Shown here piece by piece: positions 17,867 to 26,284 of a stretch of DNA of 41,567 nucleotides (position 1 is the first letter of the stretch; each line of letters opens with the position of its first letter). A program made the translations under genes and the position numbers. The notes beneath the pieces were generated by a model, which made no database searches, was not told the DNA's origin, and saw nothing but the letters and a program-made list of their open reading frames with translations. The stretch lies in the NCBI GenBank assembly GCA_937888955.1, contig CALAQW010000102.1:1-41567 (forward strand), given 5' to 3'. This DNA comes from an uncultured Alphaproteobacteria bacterium. Lineage in GTDB: Bacteria > Pseudomonadota > Alphaproteobacteria > UBA11222.

Positions 17867-17980
17867 CCGCCGCCAGATCCCTCATTGGACGGCTTATATA
17901 GGCCACCACATGTCGCAAAGGCAAGAATCGTACGCCAAAAGCTATTATGCTGTTGGTGAAGATTCGCCGAAAGGAAATAG

Positions 17981-18682
17981 ATGATACAGGTCGAAAATGT
18001 CGATCTTGCCTATCCGGGCGGTCCGGTTGTGCTGCGGGGACTGAATTTCCGGCTCGCGGCGGGAAGTTTTCATTTCCTGACCGGGAAATCGGGGGCGGGA
18101 AAGACGACCCTGCTGCGTGCGCTGTATCTTGATCACCGGCCCGAATCCGGTGCGATCCGGATGTTTGGCGAAGATATCGCGACACTGCCGCACGAGGCGC
18201 TGCCTGCATTGCGCCGCCGCATCGGTGTGGTGTTTCAGGATTTCCGGCTGCTCGATCATCTGACGGTGGCGCAGAATGTCGGGCTGCCATTGACGGTTGC
18301 GGGTATCGACGCTGACAAGCGGGACCGGAATGTGGCGGAACTGCTCGACTGGGTGGGGCTGGGCGATAAGGCGGGCACCTATCCGCCGCGACTGTCGGGT
18401 GGCGAAAAGCAGCAGGTCGCCATTGCGCGGGCGGTGATTGGCAATCCCAGCATCCTGCTCGCTGATGAACCGACCGGCAATGTGGATGCGGAAATCGGTG
18501 GGCGGCTGATGTGGTTGCTGGCACAGCTCAACCGGCAGGGGACGACAACGCTGATTGCGACCCACGACCAGACATTGCTGCGCGATTATGCCACGCAGGC
18601 AGGGGTATTGCATCTGGACGGGAAGGGCGGAGTTGTGCAGCAGCCAATCATGTCGGCGCATCTGTCGGCGACTGTTTCTTGA
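17981..18682 (+). CDS. ftsE: Cell division ATP-binding protein FtsE
   Basis: FtsE is the ABC-type ATPase that works with FtsX to activate peptidoglycan hydrolases at the septum. The 233-residue product has Walker A GKSGAGKTT (near residue 35), Q-loop VVFQDFRLLDHLTV near 85, signature LSGGEKQQVAIARA near 137, Walker B ILLADEPTGNVD near 160 and the switch His in LIATHD. The DFRLLDHLTVAQNV stretch is typical of FtsE rather than other ABC ATPases. AAAGGAAA precedes the ATG. ftsX starts six bases after its stop. Confidence 0.96.
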   Translation: MIQVENVDLAYPGGPVVLRGLNFRLAAGSFHFLTGKSGAGKTTLLRALYLDHRPESGAIRMFGEDIATLPHEALPALRRRIGVVFQDFRLLDHLTVAQNVGLPLTVAGIDADKRDRNVAELLDWVGLGDKAGTYPPRLSGGEKQQVAIARAVIGNPSILLADEPTGNVDAEIGGRLMWLLAQLNRQGTTTLIATHDQTLLRDYATQAGVLHLDGKGGVVQQPIMSAHLSATVS

Positions 18683-18688
18683 GTTAGC

Positions 18689-19555
18689 ATGATGTTTCTA
18701 CGTTCGGCTATCTTGCCCAAACAGATGCTTGGCGACCGGGCGTTGCCGCTTGTCATCGCGGTCAATGTGTTTCTGGCGGGGTTGACCATTCTGACCGCGG
18801 TGACGGTGATCGGCACGGTCGACCGCTGGTCAGGGGATGTGGCGCGGCTCGCATCGGTACAATTGCCGCCCGGTGGCAATGGCGATGCGGCGGCCGAGGC
18901 TGTTCTGAGCGTGTTGGCGGAAGATCCCGATATTGTTCATGCACAAAGGCTTGATGAAAAGGCAGTGTCTGAATTGCTCGCACCCTGGCTTGGCACCGGC
19001 AATGCGGTGGGCGATCTGCCGATTCCGCAGATTATCGATATTGAACTCTCCCCGCAGGCCGATGTCGCGGCTCTGCGTGCGCGGCTCGAGGCCGAATTCC
19101 CGGGTATCGTGGTGGACGATCACGCGGACTGGCAGGCCAAAACCGCCCGGATCCGCACACTTGTCTATTATGCGGCGGGGTTTGTCATCCTGCTGATCAT
19201 ATTGGCGGGTGTCATCATGATCGTTTTCACCACCCGCGCTAATTTGCGTGATCACCATCATCTGGTCGAAACGATGCATCTGATCGGCGCAACCGATGCC
19301 TTCACCGCCTTGCAGTTTCAGAAGCACTTCCTGGGTCTGGGGATCCAGGGCGGTCTGCTTGGCGCTGTACCGGTCTTTGCGGTTACATTCGGGCTGGCGC
19401 GGTTTGCCGAATATCAACCGGATCTGTGGCTGCCGGGAAACGGGGTGCCTTTAATTAATTACAGTGTACTCATCCTGCCGCCGGTAATTGCGGCGCTATT
19501 GACCATGGCGACGGCACGAATTGCGGTGTTGCGCATTTTACGGCAGATGAATTAG
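18689..19555 (+). CDS. ftsX: Cell division protein FtsX (ABC permease)
   Basis: FtsX is the membrane partner of FtsE and carries the signal for septal amidase activation through a periplasmic loop. The 288-residue product has a first membrane segment near residues 18-40, a periplasmic region of about 115 residues (residues 45-160) and three more segments near 162-185, 210-235 and 255-278. The conserved cytoplasmic motif ETMHLIGATDAFTALQFQKHF (about residues 191-211), typical of FtsX, lies before the third segment. It is tightly coupled to ftsE and followed 19 bases later by plsC. Confidence 0.93.
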   Translation: MMFLRSAILPKQMLGDRALPLVIAVNVFLAGLTILTAVTVIGTVDRWSGDVARLASVQLPPGGNGDAAAEAVLSVLAEDPDIVHAQRLDEKAVSELLAPWLGTGNAVGDLPIPQIIDIELSPQADVAALRARLEAEFPGIVVDDHADWQAKTARIRTLVYYAAGFVILLIILAGVIMIVFTTRANLRDHHHLVETMHLIGATDAFTALQFQKHFLGLGIQGGLLGAVPVFAVTFGLARFAEYQPDLWLPGNGVPLINYSVLILPPVIAALLTMATARIAVLRILRQMN

Positions 19556-19574
19556 ATGCGCAGGGAGGCAGACA

Positions 19575-20390
19575 GTGCTGTATATCCGTTCGATTGTTTT
19601 TAACATTTATCTTTATCTGCTGACCGTGCTCTTGGCGGGGCTTGGGTTGCCTGTTCTGTTGCTGCCGCGCCGTGCGGTGGCCGGGGTGCTCAGATTATGG
19701 GCGCGGCTTGTCAATCTGGGGTTGCGGGTAATCTGCAATATCCGGGTCGAGATCCGTGGCCGTGACAGGCTGCCCGACGGAGCGTCGCTGATCGCGGCCA
19801 AGCATCAGTCGATGTGGGATACGATTGTATTTTTCGATCTGTTGCCCGATATCGTTTATGTATTGAAGAAAGAGCTTGCTTATATCCCGCTTTATGGCTG
19901 GTTCGCTGTGCGTGCGGGCATGATCCGGGTTGACCGGGACGCCCATGCCAAGGCATTGCGGCATCTGGTGAAACAGGCCAAGACGAAAGCGGCTGATGGG
20001 CGCTCGATCCTGATCTTTCCCGAAGGCACCCGCGTCGCACCGGGGGAGCATATCGGCTACAAGCCCGGTATCGCGGCCCTTTACAGCCAGCTCGATATCC
20101 CCTGCGTGCCGGTTGCGGTGAATTCGGGGTTGTGCTGGCCGCGGCGGCAGTTCCTGCGGCGACCGGGCACGATCATACTGGAAATTCTTCCGCCTATCCC
20201 GCCGGGACTGAAGCGGCGCGACTTCATGCGGCGGTTGGAAACGGAACTTGAGGAAGCAAGCAACGCGCTTGTTCTGGAGGCAGGTGGCACAGTTGCGGCA
20301 TCCGGTGCCCCATATGCGCCGGCGGCAAGGGAGCTGGTCCATGATACCGCGCCGCCCGATCCGCAACCTGCGAGCGCCACCAGGAAATGA
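19575..20390 (+). CDS. plsC: 1-acyl-sn-glycerol-3-phosphate acyltransferase
   Basis: PlsC acylates lysophosphatidic acid to phosphatidic acid at the inner membrane. The 271-residue product has an N-terminal membrane segment (about 7-30), the HX4D catalytic motif as KHQSMWD near residue 77, and the substrate-binding motif FPEGTR near 155, followed by YKPGIAALY. The start is a GTG preceded by AGGGAGG. The last 35 residues are Ala/Pro-rich and not part of the fold. The ftsE-ftsX-plsC order on one strand suggests one transcript and is seen in other alphaproteobacteria as I recall. Confidence 0.93.
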   Translation: MLYIRSIVFNIYLYLLTVLLAGLGLPVLLLPRRAVAGVLRLWARLVNLGLRVICNIRVEIRGRDRLPDGASLIAAKHQSMWDTIVFFDLLPDIVYVLKKELAYIPLYGWFAVRAGMIRVDRDAHAKALRHLVKQAKTKAADGRSILIFPEGTRVAPGEHIGYKPGIAALYSQLDIPCVPVAVNSGLCWPRRQFLRRPGTIILEILPPIPPGLKRRDFMRRLETELEEASNALVLEAGGTVAASGAPYAPAARELVHDTAPPDPQPASATRK

Positions 20391-20442
20391 ATCATGCGAT
20401 GCTGCCCGTATCCGGTGCGTCATTGCGAAATATAAGTGCTTG

Positions 20443-20457
20443 GAACAAAAATAGAAC
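20443..20457 (+). promoter_or_regulatory. LexA-binding SOS box (alphaproteobacterial type) before nrdJ
   Basis: GAAC-AAAAATA-GAAC, read on the other strand as GTTC-N7-GTTC with T-rich spacer, is the direct-repeat LexA box used by alphaproteobacteria. It lies in the 200-base gap between plsC and nrdJ, about 135 bases before the nrdJ start. No other gene starts in this gap, so nrdJ is the probable target. The -35 and -10 elements around it are not clear to me. Confidence 0.68.
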
Positions 20458-20591
20458 AATTTGCTTGAGCAGGCGGTTCGATCAGGCGTATCCTGTCCGC
20501 CCTCCATCCGCCCCTGACTTGTTCGGGTGGATTTTAGTTTGATGCCATGCCCGCCCGCCAGGGCCGATGATTGAAAGCCGTAAGTGGGGAA

Positions 20592-22922
20592 ATGGATCCT
20601 GCGATGCCCGAATTGAGTGAAATTTCGCAACAGATCTGGGATATGAAATACCGCCTGAAGCTGCCTGACGGGACGCCGGCGGATCAGGATCTTGATGCGA
20701 CATGGCGGCGCGTGGCCGATGCGCTGGCCGCGCCCGAGCCCGCAGCGCAGCGCGATATTTGGGCAGACCGTTTTTTCAGCGCCATGTCGGCGCTGAAATT
20801 CCTGCCCGCGGGGCGGATTATCGCGGGGGCGGGAACTGATCGGAATGTGACGCTTTTCAACTGCTTCGTGATGGGCACGATCCCAGACGATATGGGCGGC
20901 ATTTTCGATCATCTGAAGGAGGCCGCCCTGACCATGCAGCAGGGCGGGGGCATTGGCTATGACTTCTCGACCCTGCGGCCCAAGGGGGCACCGGTACACG
21001 GGGTCGGAGCGGATGCGTCAGGGCCGGTCAGCTTCATGGATGTCTGGGATGCGATGTGCCGGACGATCATGTCGGCGGGTGCGCGGCGCGGTGCGATGAT
21101 GGCGACCATGCGGTGCGACCATCCCGATATCGAGGAATTCATCGCCGCCAAACGCGCGGCAGGCCGGCTGCGCATGTTCAATCTGTCGGTGCTTGTGAGC
21201 GATGCCTTCATGGCTGCGCTGCGGGCCGATCAGGACTGGCCGTTACGTTTTGCGGGCAAGGTATGCAAGACCGTTTCGGCGCGTGAATTATGGAACAGCA
21301 TCATGCGCGCGACTTATGATTATGCCGAGCCGGGGGTGATTTTCATCGATCGTATCAACGCGCGTAACAATCTTTATTATTGCGAGGATATCGCCGCGAC
21401 CAATCCGTGTGGGGAGCAACCCTTGCCGCCTTACGGTGCCTGCCTGCTTGGTTCTATCAATCTGGCGCGGCTTGTCCGTGATCCGTTCGGCGATGCCGCC
21501 CGCATCGATCCCGAGGAGCTTGCGGACATAACCCGGCTTGCGGTGCGGGCGCTCGATAATGTGATCGATATTTCGCGCTTTCCACTGCCTGCCCAGCGGC
21601 ATGAGGCGCTTGCCAAACGGCGCATCGGGCTCGGGGTTACCGGGCTCGGGGATGCGTTCATCATGTGCAAGGCCCGTTATGGGGAAGCGGCCTCGGTCAG
21701 CTTGTGCCGCGAATGGATGGGTACCATCCAGACTGCGGCCTATGAGGCTTCCGCCGCGCTGGCTGCCGAAAAAGGCAGTTTCGCGCTTTATGACGCGGAA
21801 AAATTTCTTGCCGGTGAAACCGTTGCGGCGTTGCCCGCTGCGCTACGCGACAGGATTGCCGAACAGGGCATGCGTAATGCGCTTGTCACCTCGATCGCGC
21901 CGACCGGCACGATTTCCCTGCTTGCCGATAATGTATCAAGCGGGCTTGAACCTGTGTTCAGCTACACCTATCGGCGCCGGATATTGCTGCCCGATGGCAG
22001 TCATGAGGACCAGACGGTCAGCGATTATGCCTATCGGTGCTATCGCGCCAAATTCGGCGAAGGCAGCGCTCTGCCCGATTATTTCGTCAATGCCATGGAC
22101 CTCACGCCGGCAGCGCATCTGGCGATCCAGGCGGCGGCGCAGGATTATATCGACAGCTCGATTTCCAAGACGATCAACTGTCCCGAGGATATCGGTTTCG
22201 AGGCATTCCAGACTGTCTATAGCGAAGCCTATGATGCCGGTTGCAAGGGCTGCACGACTTATCGCCCGAACGAGATTACGGGCACCGTCCTGTCGGTGGA
22301 GGCGGATCCCCCACAAGTGCCGGCGGCGGCACCATCGATGGCAGCAGGCAGCACACACTCAGGCACTGTCGATGATGGCGTCGTCTATATGACCGAGCCG
22401 CTTGACCGTCCCGGCGTGCTGCAGGGGCAAACCTATAAGGTGCGGTGGCCCGATTCCGATCACGCGATCTACATCACGATCAACGATGTCATGCAGGATG
22501 GTCGTCGGCGGCCGTTCGAGATCTTTATCAATTCAAAAAATATGGAACATTTCGCCTGGACGGTGGCGTTGACACGGATGATCAGTGCGGTGTTCCGCCG
22601 CGGTGGCGATGTGTCCTTCGTGGTTGAGGAATTGAAGGCGGTGTTCGATCCGCGTGGCGGTCACTGGATGAAGGGGAAATATATCCCTTCTCTGCTTGCA
22701 GCGATCGGCGGCGTGATCGAGCGGCATATGATCCAGATCGGCTTTATCACGAGCACCGCAGATAATGATCTGGCCGATGAGGCGGTGCGTGCCGTGGCCG
22801 GTGACGATGCGGCGCGCGATACCATGAAGCTGCGCCCCTGCCCCAAATGTGGTGCGCCCGCCCTTATCCGCAGTGAAGGCTGCGATAGCTGCGTCAGCTG
22901 CGATTACTCTCGCTGCGGATAA
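20592..22922 (+). CDS. nrdJ: Adenosylcobalamin-dependent (class II) ribonucleotide reductase
   Basis: NrdJ reduces ribonucleotides to deoxyribonucleotides using a radical made from adenosylcobalamin, independent of oxygen. The product is about 776 residues, the compact class II form. Landmarks are LPAGRIIAGAGT, LFNCFVMGT (first redox Cys), QQGGGIGYDFSTLRP, the radical-site motif NPCGEQPLPPYGAC (near residue 273), SIAPTGTISLLADN near 435 and INCPEDI near 528. The C-terminal TSCPD-like region ends in a cysteine-rich tail, CPKCGAPALIRSEGC then CVSCDYSRCG. In-frame alternatives for the start are TTG 20571 and ATG 20604; I prefer ATG 20592. An SOS box lies upstream. The cofactor could come from the adenosyltransferase at 7.2 kb. 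Confidence 0.95.
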   Translation: MDPAMPELSEISQQIWDMKYRLKLPDGTPADQDLDATWRRVADALAAPEPAAQRDIWADRFFSAMSALKFLPAGRIIAGAGTDRNVTLFNCFVMGTIPDDMGGIFDHLKEAALTMQQGGGIGYDFSTLRPKGAPVHGVGADASGPVSFMDVWDAMCRTIMSAGARRGAMMATMRCDHPDIEEFIAAKRAAGRLRMFNLSVLVSDAFMAALRADQDWPLRFAGKVCKTVSARELWNSIMRATYDYAEPGVIFIDRINARNNLYYCEDIAATNPCGEQPLPPYGACLLGSINLARLVRDPFGDAARIDPEELADITRLAVRALDNVIDISRFPLPAQRHEALAKRRIGLGVTGLGDAFIMCKARYGEAASVSLCREWMGTIQTAAYEASAALAAEKGSFALYDAEKFLAGETVAALPAALRDRIAEQGMRNALVTSIAPTGTISLLADNVSSGLEPVFSYTYRRRILLPDGSHEDQTVSDYAYRCYRAKFGEGSALPDYFVNAMDLTPAAHLAIQAAAQDYIDSSISKTINCPEDIGFEAFQTVYSEAYDAGCKGCTTYRPNEITGTVLSVEADPPQVPAAAPSMAAGSTHSGTVDDGVVYMTEPLDRPGVLQGQTYKVRWPDSDHAIYITINDVMQDGRRRPFEIFINSKNMEHFAWTVALTRMISAVFRRGGDVSFVVEELKAVFDPRGGHWMKGKYIPSLLAAIGGVIERHMIQIGFITSTADNDLADEAVRAVAGDDAARDTMKLRPCPKCGAPALIRSEGCDSCVSCDYSRCG

Positions 22923-23077
22923 GGGCGGATTTAACCGCTGTCGTAATATCGCGCCCGGTTGACATTGTCGGCTGAAAACACAAGATTTTCATGTAGATTT
23001 ATGACCCATTCGGCGGTTCACGCATTTGCCTGCGGGTTGTCGGCTGTGAACAGCACTGCATAACCGGGGTGGCGGAA

Positions 23078-24142
23078 ATGATCTTTCGACAGCTTTTTGA
23101 CGCGGTATCAAGCACATACACATATCTGATCGGCAGTCATCGTGGCGGCGGGGCAATATTGATCGATCCGGTATTGGAGCGTACCGATCAATATCTCAAA
23201 TTGCTTGATGAACTCGGATTGCGGCTGCTGAAGGCTGCCGACACGCATCTGCATGCCGATCATATCACCGCGCTGGGTGCGCTGCGTGACAAGACCCGCT
23301 GTGTCACCGTGATGGGGGAGCAGAGCAGCGCGGACACGGTGTCTGTCCGGGTGGCAGACGGTGATGTGATCGATGTGGACGGTATCAGTTTGACCGCCTT
23401 GTATACGCCCGGTCATACAGACGATTCATACTGTTATCTGATGCAGGACCGGGTGTTTACCGGCGATACCCTGCTTATCCGGGGGACCGGCCGGACAGAT
23501 TTCCAGAATGGCGATGCGGGGCAGGCCTATGATTCGCTAGTTGGCAAGTTGCTCACCCTGCCCGACGCGATGTTCGTCTATCCCGGTCATGATTATAATG
23601 GCAATACCGTCAGCACAATTGGCGAAGAAAAGGCCTGCAACCCGCGTTTGCAGGTCAAAGATCGTGCCGGTTACATTGCCTTGATGAATTCCCTGCATCT
23701 GGCGGAACCCAAGAAGATGTCGGTCGCGGTGCCCGCCAATCAGCGGATCGGTTTGTCCCAGCAGCGGCTTGAGCAGGAAGGGCGCGCGATTTCTCCACAG
23801 GCGCTCATGCAAATGTCCGAATCGGAGCGCCGGTCAGTGCTGCTTGTCGATTTACGGGATTCGCAAGAGCGTACCCGGCACGGCATCATCGCGGACAGCC
23901 TTTGCCTGCCTTATCAGGAGCTGTCGGCAAGTCTTGCACGTGATGGCCTGTTGGCGGCTTTGCAGCGCGATACCGGTCGCCAGATCGTCTTTTATTGCGC
24001 GTTTGGGGAACGTTCCGCCATGGCGGTGCGGATTGCGGAAGAGGCCGGTATTCTGGGGGTTCGGCATCTTTCCGGAGGAATTGCCGCCTGGCACCAGGCG
24101 GGCGGGAAACTGGTGGCTGCCGATCAGGCCGGGGCGTGCTGA
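23078..24142 (+). CDS. Persulfide dioxygenase-rhodanese fusion protein
   Basis: The N-terminal 240 residues are an ETHE1-type metallo-beta-lactamase fold that oxidises glutathione persulfide to sulfite. It shows IFRQLFDAVSSTYTYLIGS at the start, the metal motif THLHADHITALG near 57-68, TPGHTDDSYCY, FTGDTLLIRGTGRTDFQ and YPGHDYNG. The C-terminal 110 residues are a rhodanese domain (LLVDLRDSQERTRHGIIADS near 260) with the active-site loop FYCAFGERSAMA, whose Cys is present. Fusions of this order are known and use persulfide passed between the domains. The ATG at 23078 gives the usual MIFRQLFD start; an in-frame GTG at 23069 is possible. No sulfide:quinone reductase gene is nearby. Confidence 0.9.
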   Translation: MIFRQLFDAVSSTYTYLIGSHRGGGAILIDPVLERTDQYLKLLDELGLRLLKAADTHLHADHITALGALRDKTRCVTVMGEQSSADTVSVRVADGDVIDVDGISLTALYTPGHTDDSYCYLMQDRVFTGDTLLIRGTGRTDFQNGDAGQAYDSLVGKLLTLPDAMFVYPGHDYNGNTVSTIGEEKACNPRLQVKDRAGYIALMNSLHLAEPKKMSVAVPANQRIGLSQQRLEQEGRAISPQALMQMSESERRSVLLVDLRDSQERTRHGIIADSLCLPYQELSASLARDGLLAALQRDTGRQIVFYCAFGERSAMAVRIAEEAGILGVRHLSGGIAAWHQAGGKLVAADQAGAC

Positions 24143-24240
24143 CCGGCCGCGAAACGCTGTGGCGTGAAATTATTGGTTAGTTTCCAACAAAATGGTCTGA
24201 GAAAGCTTGATTTCAGGTGGGATAGAGCCATATTCAGCAC

Positions 24241-25044
24241 ATGGTTCAAACGACTGATCTAAAAATAACAGGCCATGCTGGCAAGCCCGATAAAACTGGC
24301 GCTGCGACAAAGGGGGCTGTGCGTGGCCGTGGCCGCCCAAGCGGCCGTGACGGTCGCCCCGCGGATGAAATCCTGATTGCCGTGGCGTCTGAACTCTTTG
24401 CGCGACAGGGCTATGATTCCGTGTCCACGCGTCAGATCGCGAAACAGGCGCGCGTCAATCTGTCGGCGATCGGATATCATTTCGGCGGTAAGGAAGCGCT
24501 GTATCTGGCGTGTATCGAGGCGGCGATCGCCGCCAAGCGCAAATATCGTGAAAAGCTGGTGGAGGCTGTTGCCCGCGTGCTGGCGGAAACAGGCGGGGCA
24601 CGCACTGAGCTGTCCGCCGCGATCCGGGGTATTTTTGAAAACTTCGTCAGCGCTGAATTTCTGCGTGACCTGGTCGATCCGCAACTGCATCTTCTGATGT
24701 CGGCTGTGCGCGATTCCACGGTAGCTTTCGACCGGGTGATGAGCGGGCATATCGGATTGCTGATCGATGCCTGGGTGCCGTTGGTCGCCGCCGCGACGGG
24801 GCAGCCCGAAGAGGCGGAGGAAACCCAGCTCCGCGCGATCACGATTCTCAATCTTGTCATGTCGGCATCGCTGAGCCAGCCGCTCGTCAGGCGGCGATTG
24901 GCGCGCACCGAAACCGACGCGACGATTTCGCGACTGACGGCGGAAAATATCACCCGCGCCGTATTAGGAATGTTGGACCTGCCGCAGATCAAGTCGGCTG
25001 GGGACGGGGCTTTGCCTTCTGGAGATTTCATTGAAACGCTATAG
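24241..25044 (+). CDS. TetR/AcrR-family regulator with CerR-like C-terminal domain
   Basis: The 267-residue product has a basic 40-residue N-terminal extension and then a TetR helix-turn-helix (EILIAVASELFARQGYDSVSTRQIAKQARVNLSAIGYHFGGKEALY, about residues 42-88). A longer C-terminal ligand domain resembles the CerR/DUF1956 group. Its last 14 bases overlap the start of the membrane fusion protein gene, so regulator and pump are made from one transcript and it most likely represses its own operon. The upstream gap contains TTGG-N7-CCAA near 24172-24186, a weak operator candidate. The inducer is unknown. Confidence 0.88.
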   Translation: MVQTTDLKITGHAGKPDKTGAATKGAVRGRGRPSGRDGRPADEILIAVASELFARQGYDSVSTRQIAKQARVNLSAIGYHFGGKEALYLACIEAAIAAKRKYREKLVEAVARVLAETGGARTELSAAIRGIFENFVSAEFLRDLVDPQLHLLMSAVRDSTVAFDRVMSGHIGLLIDAWVPLVAAATGQPEEAEETQLRAITILNLVMSASLSQPLVRRRLARTETDATISRLTAENITRAVLGMLDLPQIKSAGDGALPSGDFIETL

Positions 25045-26284
25045 TCTGAAGATCATTGCCCCGGTGGGGGTGTTGCTGCTGGCATTCGGCATTGCCGCGG
25101 TTCTGGCGGCTACCCGTCCAAGCCTTGCTCCCGATGAGGTGCGTGAGCGCGCCTGGCTGGTGACAACGGCGCCGGTGAGTGTTGGCATGGTGCAGCCTGA
25201 ATTACGGTTGTTCGGCGAGGTCGTTCCCGGCCGCGAGGTGGAACTGCGGCCGCTTGTGACAGGGCAGATTGTCGAAACGGGGAAGAACTTCCGCGAAGGC
25301 GGCATCGTGGCCGCGGGTGAATTGCTGCTTGCCATCGATCCTTTCGATTATGAGGCCGCGCTTGCCGAGCGCAAGGCGCAGGCAGCGGAAGCCGAAGCCC
25401 GGCTGGCCGAACTGCGCGCGCGCCGCAAGCAGGAGGCGGATCTGCTTGCCAGCGCCAGGGAGCAGCTTGTTCTGCAGCGCAAGGATCTTGAACGCGCGAA
25501 AGAGCTTGCCAAGAAAGGCAATGTCTCGGGCCGGGTGATTGATGAACGCACCATGCAGGTCAGCCAGATGCAGCAGGCGGTGACGACGCGGGTCAATAAT
25601 CTTGCCGCTGAAGCGGCCCGTATCGCGCAGCAGGAAGCTATTCTCGACCGGTTGCGGATCGGCGTGCAGCGGGCCGAGCGTGATCTTGCCAACGCCCGTC
25701 TGACCGCGCCGTTTTCAGGATTTATACGCGAAGTGAGCGGTGAAATGGGTAAACGGGTCAGCCCGAATGACCGGGTCGCCCGGCTGACCGATGCGGAGAC
25801 TCTGGAGGTGCGATTTTTGCTGTCCGATGCGCAGTTCGGCCGGATCATCGCTGCTGATGGCAATCTGGGTGGCCGGCCCGTGCGGATCGTCTGGCAGGTT
25901 GGTGGCCGCGCGTTGATTTTTGATGGCAAGATCGACCGCGTCGGCGCCAGAATTGCTGCGGCCAGTGGCGGTGTGGAAGTATTCGCACGGATCGCCGACA
26001 CAAATGCCCTGACGCCAATTCGTCCCGGTGCATTTGTGGAGGTTTATATGCCTGATCGGGGTTATCCGGCGGTGGCGCGGCTGCCTGAGGCAGCCTTGTT
26101 TGAGCGTAACAAGGTGTATGTCGTCGAAGATGGCCGATTGGTGCCGCGTCCTGTCACTGTGGCGGCCTTTGATGGGGATGACGTGCTGGTTGCGGGCGAG
26201 TTGGCGGATGGCGATCAGGTGCTGACAACGCGCTTTGCCCGCGCCGGTGCTGGTGTGCGGGTGAAGACCGAGGCGACACCATGA
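25031..26284 (+). CDS. RND efflux membrane fusion protein (HlyD/AcrA family)
   Basis: This periplasmic adaptor links an RND pump to an outer-membrane channel. The 417-residue product has an N-terminal membrane anchor (residues 8-28). A lipoyl-like half follows (GREVELRPLVTGQIVETGKNFREGGIVAAGE near 73), then a long helical hairpin rich in Ala, Glu and Arg (about 115-215), the returning lipoyl half ARLTAPFSGFIREVSGEMGKRVSPND near 222-247, and beta-barrel domains. The start is a TTG with GGAG eight bases upstream, inside the regulator gene. Its stop overlaps the pump gene start (ATGA). Confidence 0.93.
   Translation: MKRYSLKIIAPVGVLLLAFGIAAVLAATRPSLAPDEVRERAWLVTTAPVSVGMVQPELRLFGEVVPGREVELRPLVTGQIVETGKNFREGGIVAAGELLLAIDPFDYEAALAERKAQAAEAEARLAELRARRKQEADLLASAREQLVLQRKDLERAKELAKKGNVSGRVIDERTMQVSQMQQAVTTRVNNLAAEAARIAQQEAILDRLRIGVQRAERDLANARLTAPFSGFIREVSGEMGKRVSPNDRVARLTDAETLEVRFLLSDAQFGRIIAADGNLGGRPVRIVWQVGGRALIFDGKIDRVGARIAAASGGVEVFARIADTNALTPIRPGAFVEVYMPDRGYPAVARLPEAALFERNKVYVVEDGRLVPRPVTVAAFDGDDVLVAGELADGDQVLTTRFARAGAGVRVKTEATP

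Noticed and set aside
20391-20591. Possible B12 riboswitch before nrdJ
   Set aside because: I looked for the conserved B12-box type sequence and its flanking stems and found none; only the SOS box stands out. A covariance-model search would settle it.
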